Origin: SAR202 cluster bacterium Io17-Chloro-G2
Lineage (GTDB): Bacteria; Chloroflexota; Dehalococcoidia; Lucifugimonadales; UBA3495
DNA length: 64,000 nucleotides
Assembly (NCBI GenBank): GCA_002816875.1
Contig: MUCP01000017.1
Span: 1 to 64,000 of the forward strand
Direction: 5' to 3'
Position 1 is the first letter of the stretch; every line of letters starts with the position of its first letter. The notes under the pieces were generated by a model. The model did not search any database. It saw only the letters and a list, made by a program, of their open reading frames with translations, and had not been told where the DNA came from. Made by a program: the position numbers and the translations under genes. Below, piece by piece: positions 8,595 to 17,530 of this stretch.

Positions 8595-9485
8595 ATGGTA
8601 ACTAAAGAGAAAGCCACCATCCGTTTCCGTCAACTTTTAGCACAACCCGAAATAATAATGGCTCCCGGCGCTTACGATTGCTTGACGGCCAAGATTATCG
8701 AGCAGGCCGGTTTTCCGGCGGTGTACATGACCGGGGCAGGGACTTCCGTGGCCCGGCTGGGACAACCTGACTTGGCATTGGCCACCATGACGGAAATGCT
8801 GGCAAACGCCGCCGCCATTGCCGGCTCGGTGGACGTCCCCGTGATCGCCGACGCCGACACTGGTTATGGTGGGGTGTTGAACGTGGGCCGCACCGTCCGC
8901 CTATACGAACGCACCGGGGTGGCCGCCATCCACATTGAAGACCAGGAATCCCCCAAGCGGTGCGGTCACTTGGACAACAAGAGGGTGATTCCGGCGGATG
9001 AGATGGTCCAAAAGATCCACGCCGCGGTGGACGCCCGGATTGACGGCAACTTTACGATCATCGTGCGTACCGACGCGCTTGCGGTGACGGGCTGGGACGA
9101 CACCATGGAGCGGTGCCAAGCCTATGTGGAGGCGGGCGCCGACGTACTTTTCGTGGAGGCGGTCCGCAGCAAGAAACAGGCCCAATTGATCACGCGCCGG
9201 TTTGAGAAGCCTATGCTGTACAACTTCGTTGAATCCGGAAAATCTCCGCTGATCCCGGCAGGCGAATTACAACGGCTGGGGTTCAAGCTGGTCATATTTC
9301 CCGCTAGCGCGCTGCTGTTGGTCACCAAAGCCGTGGCCGGATTGATGGCTGAGATCAAGAATCAAGGAACACCTGGATTTATGATAGACCAGATGGTCAG
9401 CCTCGAAGACTGTTTCAACCTGGTGGGCATGGCCGAATTGTTGGCCCAAGACGCCAAATACGCCGGGCAAATGGCCACGATTTAG
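8595..9485 (+). CDS. Isocitrate lyase/PEP mutase-family protein (methylisocitrate lyase-like)
   Basis: A 296-residue TIM-barrel enzyme of the ICL/PEPM superfamily. It has MAPGAYDCLTAKI at the N-terminus, the Mg-binding stretch VIADADTGYGG, HIEDQ and KRCGHLDNK, which matches the catalytic K-(K/R)-C-G-(H/K) loop of the lyases rather than the loop of phosphonomutases. Members cleave 2-methylisocitrate, dimethylmalate or related acids; the exact substrate cannot be read from the sequence. ATG start follows GTGAGGAAACT. No other methylcitrate-cycle genes are adjacent. Confidence 0.85.
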   Translation: MVTKEKATIRFRQLLAQPEIIMAPGAYDCLTAKIIEQAGFPAVYMTGAGTSVARLGQPDLALATMTEMLANAAAIAGSVDVPVIADADTGYGGVLNVGRTVRLYERTGVAAIHIEDQESPKRCGHLDNKRVIPADEMVQKIHAAVDARIDGNFTIIVRTDALAVTGWDDTMERCQAYVEAGADVLFVEAVRSKKQAQLITRRFEKPMLYNFVESGKSPLIPAGELQRLGFKLVIFPASALLLVTKAVAGLMAEIKNQGTPGFMIDQMVSLEDCFNLVGMAELLAQDAKYAGQMATI

Positions 9486-9753
9486 GCATCAACCTTATTC
9501 AGACCCATAACTTCCTCCATGCTTCCACCTGATGCTCTCATCTGGGGAGCGGTGGATCACCCCAGCCCTATGACAACCCGGCCGGAACGGTTTCGCCGGG
9601 CATCTCCTCTTCCATAACTCCCAAGAATGGTACGTTTGTACCTTTCACCAGTGACGCGGCTCTCCTTAAAATGGATGCCAAGGCCAAAAGGACCGTGGCC
9701 TGCGGGAGGGAACCATCATTTTACAGACTGCTTCGTCGAGATGGCTGGCCGGC

Positions 9754-10236
9754 TTGGCCCTGGCAATCGTCGTCCTAGCCGGTGTCAGCATAATCATCGC
9801 GCTGCTGGAGCGGAGGGGCGAACCCTCCCTCCTGCCTGAAGGCACCCCTGCAGGGACGGTCCACCGGTATCTGTTGGCTATCGAAAAGGGGGAAACCGAG
9901 GCCGCCTATAGCTATTTAGACCGCGATATCCAGGATGAGTGCGAGAGTCAGCATTTCCGGGATTCACTCCGGGGTTTTCGCGGTGGAGGATTTCATGAGA
10001 ACGAGGACCTTCGGGTGACGCTGGTAGACACCAGAGAGGTGGAAGACCGGGTGGAAGTACAGGTCCGCATCACCCGTTTTCAGGTTACGCCTCCCTTCGG
10101 CGCCAACGAGTATTCCCACCGTGAACGGTTCGTCCTGAAGCAGACCGGCGGCGCCTGGGCATTCGTTGAGCCACCCTGGCCCATGAGGTTTTGCCCGCAG
10201 ACGGAAAAACCGAGCCAGCCCGAAGGGCCGCGCTAG
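9754..10236 (+). CDS. Small membrane-anchored protein, NTF2-like/DUF4878-like region
   Basis: One N-terminal hydrophobic helix followed by about 125 soluble residues (TPAGTVHRYLLAIEKGETEAAYSYLD), a pattern like NTF2-fold domains of extracytoplasmic proteins. The function is not recognised. The track start, TTG 9754, cuts into the hydrophobic helix. The frame stays open upstream, and GGGAGGGAACC (9703-9714) sits just before ATC/ATT codons at 9715/9718. This would give an N-terminus like LQTASSRWLAGLALAIVVLAG, a better signal anchor, so a non-ATG start is possible. It ends 9 nt before the DUF5671-type gene and is probably co-transcribed with it. Confidence 0.65.
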   Translation: MALAIVVLAGVSIIIALLERRGEPSLLPEGTPAGTVHRYLLAIEKGETEAAYSYLDRDIQDECESQHFRDSLRGFRGGGFHENEDLRVTLVDTREVEDRVEVQVRITRFQVTPPFGANEYSHRERFVLKQTGGAWAFVEPPWPMRFCPQTEKPSQPEGPR

Positions 10237-10245
10237 CGCAGGAGG

Positions 10246-12093
10246 ATGCCGATGGAATTCGTTTTTGGAATAGGTGGTAGCTTGGTCCAATTACTGGTTA
10301 TAGGGGGAATCATCGCCGCGGTGGTGATGTTAGTTCGCCGCCGCTCGGAGGCGGGAGAGGACCCGGGGATCGGCACCCTCAAGCGGCTATATTTCTATGT
10401 CATTTCTTTTGCAGCCTTGATGGCATCCGCCGTTGGCGCTTTTCTGCTCGTCGACTCGGCGGGAGACGCCCTGCTGGGGAATGACATATTTTTCCGGGGC
10501 CAGACCCAGTTGGCCCTGGCATTGGCGCTGACGATAGTGGGCGTTCCCGTCTGGCTTTTCCACTGGAACCTGGCTCGCCGGTCTGTTGGGCAGGTCCCTT
10601 GGGAAACCCAGGCGTTGGCCCGGCGGGTATATTTGTACCTGGTATTGGCCGTTTCCGGCGCGGTGGCCGTCTTTGGGTTCGTGTCCCTGTTCCGGTGGTG
10701 GCTGGGGGCCCTTGAATTTGATGGACTTCACCTAGCGCTGCCCATCGTATGGGGCGTGGTCTGGGCTTTCCACTGGCGGCAGGTGGACCTGGAGAAGCAA
10801 AGCCATCCAGTAACCGATCTTGTGGGGCCGCTGTACGTCTATGCCGCGTCTCTTGCCGGTCTGATCATGCTGCTGGTGGGAATTGGCATCATGCTCCAAC
10901 GCCTGATCCTTCCCGCCTACGATGCCGTATTCGCCACCCAGTTGCTGGGGTCAACCACCCCTGGCCTGTGGAACGACGTTATGGGAACGGCCTTGGCCAT
11001 TGCCGTTAACGGCGGCGGCTTTTGGTGGTGGCACTGGCACCGGGCTGCCCGGCCGCCCCGGTCTGAGATCGCCACCGGCGCGCGGCAGGTTTATCTGTAC
11101 ATCTTCGCCATATTTGCAGGGGCCGCCACCGTGGTCGTGTCCCTTAGCATCGTCTTGTTCCGGCTGCTTTCTTGGGCGTTCGGCCAGCAGGATCTCGGCG
11201 GCGCCGACGACTATTTCCGTTTCTTGCCCAGCACGTTATCCGCCCTGGTTGCCGGGGGAGGATTGTGGGGATATCACTGGTCGGTGGCGCAACAAGAATC
11301 TCGGGCCGCCGGAGGCCTGCCGGCGGCCCGGGGGGCTTATCGCTATTTGGTGTCCGCGGTCGCCTTGGGAGCATTGGGCACCGGACTAGTGCTGCTGGTT
11401 GGGGTGGGCGCCGGGACCATCCTGCCTCTGCGAGGGGAAGAACTGGCCGGGACCCGATGGTGGAGCGGCCAATTGGCGCTGGCCGTGACGCTGCTGGCGG
11501 TGGGAGGGCCGCTGTGGGCGTACCATTGGTTCAGCGCCCAACGGGATGTTGCCAAGGGAGGGAGGGAAGAATTGGCCGCCCTATCCCGCCGGGTGTTCGT
11601 TTATTTCGTGTTCGGCGTGGCTGTCCTCATCGTATTGGGCAGCGTTAGCGGCGTGCTGTTCCTGGTGCTGAAGAACATCCTGGAAGGGGACTTTTCCATC
11701 GCCGTCCTCCAAGACGCAAAACTGCCCCTGGGCATGGCGTTGATAGCCGGAGCTGTAGGGTTCTACTATTGGTTGGTTTTGCAAGAAGACCGGAGGGCGC
11801 TGGCGGAAATATCAAGCGGAGTCCAAGACATTGCCCCAGTAGAGCCCAGGATGTTGAAAAACGTCATCGCCGTGGCTTCCGGCGCGGCCCAGCCGATGAT
11901 CAGACGGCTAGAGGCGAATCTGGGGGCGCCCATCAGGCTGTGGCAGCGGTTGGACGCTGGAGAGCCAGTCCCCAGCTTGACCGAAGAGCAGTTGACCGAC
12001 GCCCGCCGCCGCATCATCGAAGCGCCCGGCGACCGCGTCCTGCTCACCCTGGATGCCTCCGGCATAACCGTGATGCCCTATCGGGAGATTTAA
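10246..12093 (+). CDS. Polytopic membrane protein with about five DUF5671-like repeats
   Basis: A 615-residue protein. A single N-terminal helix (LLVIGGIIAAVVMLV) is followed by repeated units of about 100 residues. Each unit begins with a RRVYLYLV-type motif, runs through three hydrophobic helices, and ends in W(x)FHW or W(x)YHW (VWLFHW, VWAFHW, FWWWHW, LWGYHW, LWAYHW). This matches the DUF5671 pattern common in Chloroflexota. The C-terminal about 90 residues are soluble and charged (RRLEANLGAPIRLWQRLDAG). No function is established; the repeated aromatic/His positions on one membrane side are striking. It lies directly behind the anchored protein at 9754. Confidence 0.8.
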   Translation: MPMEFVFGIGGSLVQLLVIGGIIAAVVMLVRRRSEAGEDPGIGTLKRLYFYVISFAALMASAVGAFLLVDSAGDALLGNDIFFRGQTQLALALALTIVGVPVWLFHWNLARRSVGQVPWETQALARRVYLYLVLAVSGAVAVFGFVSLFRWWLGALEFDGLHLALPIVWGVVWAFHWRQVDLEKQSHPVTDLVGPLYVYAASLAGLIMLLVGIGIMLQRLILPAYDAVFATQLLGSTTPGLWNDVMGTALAIAVNGGGFWWWHWHRAARPPRSEIATGARQVYLYIFAIFAGAATVVVSLSIVLFRLLSWAFGQQDLGGADDYFRFLPSTLSALVAGGGLWGYHWSVAQQESRAAGGLPAARGAYRYLVSAVALGALGTGLVLLVGVGAGTILPLRGEELAGTRWWSGQLALAVTLLAVGGPLWAYHWFSAQRDVAKGGREELAALSRRVFVYFVFGVAVLIVLGSVSGVLFLVLKNILEGDFSIAVLQDAKLPLGMALIAGAVGFYYWLVLQEDRRALAEISSGVQDIAPVEPRMLKNVIAVASGAAQPMIRRLEANLGAPIRLWQRLDAGEPVPSLTEEQLTDARRRIIEAPGDRVLLTLDASGITVMPYREI

Positions 12094-12186
12094 ACTTAGG
12101 ACTTGAGCCAGCGGCCGTCTGGGCGTACAGTTGGGTTCTAGATCACGCAGGATTCAACACCTGCCAACAGCCATGGGGTGAAGCGA

Positions 12187-12720
12187 ATGCGCAACGTAGT
12201 TTTGGTGGTAGACATGGTGAAGGGATTTCTGGAGCCGGGCCACAACCTGTACTGCGGCGACGATTCCCGAAAGATCATCCCCAATGTAAGAGACTTGCTG
12301 GAGCGGGAACGGCAGGCCGGTTCCCCGGTGCTGTTTATATCGGACCACCACGACCCCGACGACCTGGAGTTCCAGGTTTTCCCGGTGCACTGCGTCAAGG
12401 GTACGGAAGAACCGGAGGTGATCCCGGAGCTGCAAGAATTCGTCACCGGGTCCGGAACCGGGTCCAACGTAGTCCCCAAGAACCGGTACAGCGGGTTCTT
12501 CAACACCGGCCTGGCCCAGCAGTTGGAGGACCTGAACCCGGACAAGGTGATCATCTGCGGGGTGTGCACCGACATCTGCGTGCTGCACACCGCCAGTGAC
12601 GCCCGCAACCGGGATTATGCCGTGGAAGTGCCGGCCGGCTGCGTTGCCACCTTCGACCCCGGCGCCCACACCTGGGCCTTAGGACATCTTGAAAAGATAC
12701 TAGGGGCAAAAGTCGTTTAG
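12187..12720 (+). CDS. Cysteine hydrolase, isochorismatase/nicotinamidase family
   Basis: About 177 residues with the family's catalytic triad visible: Asp in VLVVDMVKGF, Lys in VVPKNRYSGFF, and Cys in IICGVCTDICVLHTA. The His pattern SDHHD after strand 2 resembles the metal site of nicotinamidases, making nicotinamide deamidation a reasonable guess, but other amidases share the fold. The track opens at GTG 12178; GGGGTGAAG is positioned as the ribosome site for ATG 12187, which is preferred. It stands alone before the repeat region. Confidence 0.85.
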   Translation: MRNVVLVVDMVKGFLEPGHNLYCGDDSRKIIPNVRDLLERERQAGSPVLFISDHHDPDDLEFQVFPVHCVKGTEEPEVIPELQEFVTGSGTGSNVVPKNRYSGFFNTGLAQQLEDLNPDKVIICGVCTDICVLHTASDARNRDYAVEVPAGCVATFDPGAHTWALGHLEKILGAKVV

Positions 12721-13460
12721 CCGTCCAACCAGGCCAACCTCTTGGCCAGGTCTGCCATCAACCCGCATCCACTACGACCGCTCATGGTGAGCCCGTCGAA
12801 CCACGGCGTTGGCGTTGGGGCATATCCGAATCGTAGGCGACCGCGCCCGAAGAGATTCTGCCCTTCGACAAGCTCAGGACGAGCGGTGGTTAACGCTTTA
12901 CCCTTGTGGTCATTCCCACGGTGGTGGATGCACCACCCTCCTGGCGATTCCTTAGGGTTGTTGCTCACTGGCCGGGGCTCTTGGTCAGTTCTGCCGCCAA
13001 CCCGCATCCACCACCCCCGCTCATGGTGAGCCCGTCGAACCACGGCGTTGGCGTTGGGGCATATCCGAATCGTAGGCGATCGCGCCAGAAGAGATTCTGC
13101 GCTTCGACAAGCTCAGGACGAGCGGTGGTTAACGCTTTACCCTTGTGGTCATTCCTACGGTGGTGGATGCACCACCCTCCTGGTGATTCCTTTGGGTTCT
13201 TACTCATAGGCTGGCTCCTTGATCAGGTCTGCCGCCAACCCGAATCCACCACCCCCGCTCATGGTGAGCCCGTCGAACCACGGCGTTGGGGTTGGGGCTG
13301 TTCCTGATTTTTGGCGCCGCGCCCGAAGAGATTCTGTCTTTCGACAAACCCCAAGATGGAATCTGGGTGATTCGCGGCCTCTGGTCGGAGCTCAAGACGA
13401 GCTGCATTCACTCGTCATCCTGGTGTTGATTCGTCTGGAGCGAATCCCCCAGACAAGCCG
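12721..13460. repeat. Tandem 239-bp direct repeats each carrying a 109-bp inverted-repeat element
   Basis: No gene is supported in these 740 bases. CTCATGGTGAGCCCGTCGAA recurs at 12781, 13020 and 13258 (spacing 239 and 238 bp), giving two full units and a decaying third. Each unit contains a 109-bp element (12778-12886, 13017-13125, remnant from 13255) whose ends are inverted repeats: CCGCTCATGGTGAGC..GTCGAACC at the left and TTCGACAAGCTCAGGACGAGCGG at the right. Related single elements lie at 38157 and 60036. ORFs called across the units (95, 133, 81 aa) are translations of the repeat. Confidence 0.85.
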
Positions 13461-14678
13461 TTAGGTGATGGCCCCGGCGATGACCAACTCGACCACTTCC
13501 TCATCGGTCATGCCCAGCAGTTCTTTTAGCACCATCTCGTTGTGCTGGCCCAAGCAGGGCGCGGCGAAACGAGGGCCGTTGTCGTACCCCTTGATCTTGA
13601 ACTGGTCGCCAGCGTAGGGGACGTTGCCCATTTCCTGGTGGTCAAGATTTCGGAAAAACCCCCGGTGCTTCAACTGCGGGTCTTCGGCCAGGTCGCTGCT
13701 CCGCTGAACCACCCCCGCTGGAACGCCCACCGCCTGAAGTTCAGCCATTACCTCGTTGGCGGTCTTGCCAGAAGTCCAAGCCGCTATGCGCTCATCGATC
13801 TCATCGTGGCGCTGCCATCGACCAGCCACGCTTTGGAACCCGGAATCCCCGGACCAGCCAGGCTCGCCCATGACTTGACATAAGCCGCGCCATTGCACGT
13901 CGGTTTCCACGGTGATGGCGCACCATTGGTCATCTCCCAGGCAGGGATATGCCCCCTGAGGCGCGGCGGATTCATGGCGGTTGCCGTCGCGGGAAACCTG
14001 CCGTCCGCTGAGGTTGAAGTCCATGATCTGGGGCGCCAGGAAATGCAGTGACATCTCCAGTTGGGAAGCGTCGATGTGCTGGCCTTGGCCGGTGCGGCGG
14101 CAGTGGTCCATGGCCGCCATTGTCGTCGCCGCCAGGAAATGGGGGGATACCGTGTCCGTGTAGGCGACCCAGGGCCCGTCGGGAGCGAGGTCGGCCCATC
14201 CTGTGATCTGGTGGAAACCAGCCATGGCTGAGGCGTGGAACCCGTACCCCGCGAACGGCGACGCCGGGCCGTATTGTCCCATCAGGCAGGTGCTGACCAT
14301 GATGATGGATGGGTTTAAGGCTTTGGCAGCTTCGTAACCGATGCCCAGTTCATCCATTGTCCCCGGGGTGAAGCTTTCCACGTAAACGTCAGCCCAGGCG
14401 ATGAGCCGTTTGGCGACATCGATGGCCTCAGGGGTTTTCAGGTTCAGGGTCAGCCCCAACTTGGACGTGTTCCAATCTCCAAAAAATTGCGAGCGGTTGG
14501 GGCCCGGCTCGGCGTCCTTATAAGGGCCGATGGTCCGCAGGATGTCGACCCTGGTCTCCGACTCCACCCGCACCACGGTGGCCCCGTGGTCGGCCAGGTA
14601 TTTGGCCGTTTTGGGTCCCACCCCGACCCAGGAAAAATCAGCAACCTTCAGTCCCTCAAAGGGTAATTGAGCCGGCAT
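13461..14678 (-). CDS. CaiB/BaiF-family CoA-transferase, subunit with catalytic Asp
   Basis: About 405 residues of the family III CoA-transferases, which move CoA between acids through an enzyme aspartyl intermediate. The N-terminus reads LKVADFSWVGVGPKTAKYLADHGA; Asp175 in AYTDTVSPHF occupies the catalytic position, before RRTGQGQHIDASQLE. The C-terminus has VPAGVVQRSSDLAEDPQL typical of the family. The track start at 14780 overlaps the upstream gene; ATG 14678 lies 8 nt after that gene's stop and is chosen. Paired with the next gene upstream, it probably forms a two-subunit enzyme. The acid substrate is unknown. Confidence 0.88.
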   Translation of the reverse strand: MPAQLPFEGLKVADFSWVGVGPKTAKYLADHGATVVRVESETRVDILRTIGPYKDAEPGPNRSQFFGDWNTSKLGLTLNLKTPEAIDVAKRLIAWADVYVESFTPGTMDELGIGYEAAKALNPSIIMVSTCLMGQYGPASPFAGYGFHASAMAGFHQITGWADLAPDGPWVAYTDTVSPHFLAATTMAAMDHCRRTGQGQHIDASQLEMSLHFLAPQIMDFNLSGRQVSRDGNRHESAAPQGAYPCLGDDQWCAITVETDVQWRGLCQVMGEPGWSGDSGFQSVAGRWQRHDEIDERIAAWTSGKTANEVMAELQAVGVPAGVVQRSSDLAEDPQLKHRGFFRNLDHQEMGNVPYAGDQFKIKGYDNGPRFAAPCLGQHNEMVLKELLGMTDEEVVELVIAGAIT

Positions 14679-14686
14679 GGTGCTTT

Positions 14687-15925
14687 TTAATCCCCCGTGG
14701 CCGTGGTGATTTCGCTTTTGGAAAGGCCGAGGCTCCCGCCCAGGATCTCCTGATTGTGTTGGCCCAACCGGGGCGGCCACTGGCGCACCGACATGGGAGT
14801 TTCAGAAAGTTTGACCAACAATCCAGGCGCGGTGGTCTGGCTGCCGCCGGGCAACGGCGCGTTAACCCAGTAACGCCGATCTTCCAGGTGTTTGAATCGC
14901 GCCAGGTCTTCCAGGGTGCTGACGGGCGCCAGGGTGACGCCCTCACGAAGCCCCAGGTCCAACAATTCTTGCTTGGTTTTATTCGCCACGTAGCGGCGGG
15001 CGGCGTCCACCACTTGGTCCAAGTCTTTGTTCATGGGCTCCAAATATAAAAGCCTGCGCTCGTAAGTGGGCCAGTCTTCGGCGTCTATCCAATCGGCCGG
15101 CACGATTCCTTCCTCCACCCACCAGTGGACCATCTTGGTCAAAACCGCCCCGCTGGTGATTAACACCACGTGCCCGTCGGCGCAATCGTACACAATGGGC
15201 AGGGTCATGGTCCCCAGTTGAACGTCGGACCCTCCCCGGTTGAAATCGTACCCCTGAATTTGGTGGGCCGACATTCCATGGAGCATGGTCCACACCATTG
15301 CCGTTTGGGCGGAAACGTCCACGAATTGGGCTTCTCCCGTGCGAATCATCAGCGCGTGGGCGGTCAACGCGCCCACTACGGCCTCGGACGAAGCGTGGAG
15401 CCAGGCCTGGGGGACCGACAACCGCACCGGCGCCCGCTCCGGCACGCCTTGAAGGCTCATGGGCCCGCCCAGAGCTGCTAGGGTAAGATCGCTGGCTGCC
15501 ATCTCCGCGTATGGCCCGTCCTGGCCAAAAGCGGTGATAGCTACATAGACCATTCGGGAGTTTACGGCCTTCAGGGAATCAAATCCCAATCCCAGTTTAG
15601 CCATCCTGCCGGGAGGGGCGGATTCGATCACAAAGTCAGCGGTCTCGGCTAGTTTTAATAAGGTCTGCCGACCGGCTTCCGACTCCAGATCTAATGTGAT
15701 TCCCCGTTTATTGCGGTTGAAGGCGTAGTAGTGGAGGCTGGCTTCCGTTGCTTGCTCACCGTTGAGGAGGTGGTCTACAAACGGACCGATACGTCTGCTG
15801 GTGGACCCTTCCAGCGGCTCCACCTTGATGACGTCGGCGCCCAAGTCCCCCAGCACCATGCTGGCCAACTCGCCCTTTTCGTCGGTCAGGTCCAAAACCG
15901 TGTAGGGGCTCAGCATATTCACCAA
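14687..15925 (-). CDS. CaiB/BaiF-family CoA-transferase, subunit lacking the usual Asp
   Basis: A 412-residue homologue encoded first in the two-gene operon. It has YTVLDLTDEKGELASMVLGDLGADVIKVE and RNKRGITLDLESEAGR, the CoA-binding part of the family. At the catalytic-Asp position (about residue 174) the sequence is LSVPQAWLHASSEA, with no Asp. This resembles heteromeric family III transferases such as BbsEF, where only one subunit carries the nucleophile. Candidate starts TTG 15925, GTG 15922 and ATG 15916 lie close together; the choice is uncertain. Confidence 0.85.
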   Translation of the reverse strand: MVNMLSPYTVLDLTDEKGELASMVLGDLGADVIKVEPLEGSTSRRIGPFVDHLLNGEQATEASLHYYAFNRNKRGITLDLESEAGRQTLLKLAETADFVIESAPPGRMAKLGLGFDSLKAVNSRMVYVAITAFGQDGPYAEMAASDLTLAALGGPMSLQGVPERAPVRLSVPQAWLHASSEAVVGALTAHALMIRTGEAQFVDVSAQTAMVWTMLHGMSAHQIQGYDFNRGGSDVQLGTMTLPIVYDCADGHVVLITSGAVLTKMVHWWVEEGIVPADWIDAEDWPTYERRLLYLEPMNKDLDQVVDAARRYVANKTKQELLDLGLREGVTLAPVSTLEDLARFKHLEDRRYWVNAPLPGGSQTTAPGLLVKLSETPMSVRQWPPRLGQHNQEILGGSLGLSKSEITTATGD

Positions 15926-16068
15926 TCCGCCGTCAAAGTCAGCGGATTATAGCACGGCGCCGGCAGGCTGGACGGACGATCTGGCGGACGCCAAATCCAT
16001 CATGAACCAACGGTATAATACGGCATGCTTTCCTTAGGGTTGATGGCGCCAATACCACGAGTGCATCT

Positions 16069-17349
16069 ATGAGCGATGACAGTCTTTTGATCCTCAAGCT
16101 GGTCCTGGCCGTATTTGCGGCTTGGTTCGCCTTACTCGTGGCCGTGTTTCAGTTCTGGGCCATCGCCCAGGACGGCAAGCACGAGAAAGCCAAAGCCTGG
16201 TTCGGCGCAAAATGGAGCGCCATCGGCGAGAGCGGGTTGCTTGAATTACCGGAAAGGGTGATTGAGTGGCTGCTGCGCGCCAAGGTTAAGTGGTCCGGTT
16301 CATTGATAAATTTCACAGACCTGTTGGGCAATCGGAATACAGGTCTGTCATTTCTTGTGTTGTTCGCCCTTTTTGTTACGGGGTGCTGGCTGTACTTTGG
16401 GACCTACGCTGGGGTTGTAGCACTCGCCTTTGTTCTACTCGCCTCTATCTTCATGCTTTACGGAAATAGTGACTTGTTTGACCTAGGGGCCTTTAAACCC
16501 AGTCTGCTAATTGAGTGGAGTTTGAGAGGTCAACCGACAACATACGTATCATCTGGAATCTGGAATGTTACGGTGGTTTGGGTTGTCGGGGCCACCGCAG
16601 GAACCTCTGCCATCCTTTGGATCCTGGTATTGTTGAAAGCCGATGTAGCATTCGCCGCCCTAGCTATGGCTGTAATGTTCCCTGCCTATTGGATAACCAT
16701 TACTGTGGTTTTGGCGCCGGTATACCTTTTCGAGAGACTAAAGCCCCGCTTTTCCAGATTGGATGACTCGTGGACTCTGGCAGCCCTGGCGATTTCAACT
16801 AGCTTTACCATTACTTTCCTCTCGCTAACCATCGGCCATGTGGTTATCCCCGATGCCTGGGTGCCTCAAACATTGCAAATGCTCGTGTCCAACGTCCTGC
16901 TGGATGGGGTGACGATGTTGGCCACCTTCGCCATCCTGGCATGGGCCGTCGCCCGTCCCGGGTTCTTCAGAATCCCTGAGGCCATCTTTGCCGATTTTTC
17001 GATTGCGGCCGTATTGGCCTGTCTCTCGCTCTACCTGGGCCTGGTGTTTACTGACCGGGCGGTTACCTTTCCGGAGGTGCTCAACGTTCTCCTCTTCAGG
17101 TCGCCGGACGGCAACGGGTTCGAGTTTGGACCCTATTTTTGGGTGATGCACACCACCTTCCTGCCGACCCTGGCCTACCTGGCGCTGATAGCGGCTGCCT
17201 GGCTGAGCAAGGCGTTCTTGCTGCCGGTTCGTTGGTTTTTCGGCGCGGGGCGTGAACATAGCAACCCCCTGGCGTTGACGGCGGCGATGTGCGCGGTTTT
17301 TGCGGCGTTGTTTGGGATACCAGCCGCCTTGCTTCAGTTCGCCGGTTAG
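16069..17349 (+). CDS. Polytopic membrane protein of unknown function
   Basis: A 426-residue protein with about ten hydrophobic segments. The first helix (residues 8-32) is followed by a charged amphipathic region (DGKHEKAKAWFGAKW), then clustered helices to the C-terminus. No family motif is recognised. ATG 16069 is preceded by a TATAAT box (16014-16019) about 50 nt upstream without a convincing -35. The middle of the gene (about 16.3-16.8 kb) is visibly richer in A and T than its neighbours. It is divergent from the CoA-transferase pair. Confidence 0.7.
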   Translation: MSDDSLLILKLVLAVFAAWFALLVAVFQFWAIAQDGKHEKAKAWFGAKWSAIGESGLLELPERVIEWLLRAKVKWSGSLINFTDLLGNRNTGLSFLVLFALFVTGCWLYFGTYAGVVALAFVLLASIFMLYGNSDLFDLGAFKPSLLIEWSLRGQPTTYVSSGIWNVTVVWVVGATAGTSAILWILVLLKADVAFAALAMAVMFPAYWITITVVLAPVYLFERLKPRFSRLDDSWTLAALAISTSFTITFLSLTIGHVVIPDAWVPQTLQMLVSNVLLDGVTMLATFAILAWAVARPGFFRIPEAIFADFSIAAVLACLSLYLGLVFTDRAVTFPEVLNVLLFRSPDGNGFEFGPYFWVMHTTFLPTLAYLALIAAAWLSKAFLLPVRWFFGAGREHSNPLALTAAMCAVFAALFGIPAALLQFAG

Positions 17350-17530
17350 TTCACGGGTCAAGCTTCGCCTTCCGGTTCCCTTGCTGTTTTCAAAACGGCG
17401 GGGGTATGATGGAGGCGTTAACTCGTATCCCCAGAATCGATTCATATCTGTCTTGATTCATCTTGTTTGGGATGGGCTTTGGGCAAAAGGTGGGGTGGTG
17501 ACCCCAAACCATTTCTAGCCGTGAGGGCGC

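Noticed and set aside
12742-13307. ORFs of 95, 133 and 81 aa and a possible CRISPR in 12.7-13.4 kb
   Set aside because: They are translations of the 239-bp tandem repeat; the repeat is too long and has no spacers.
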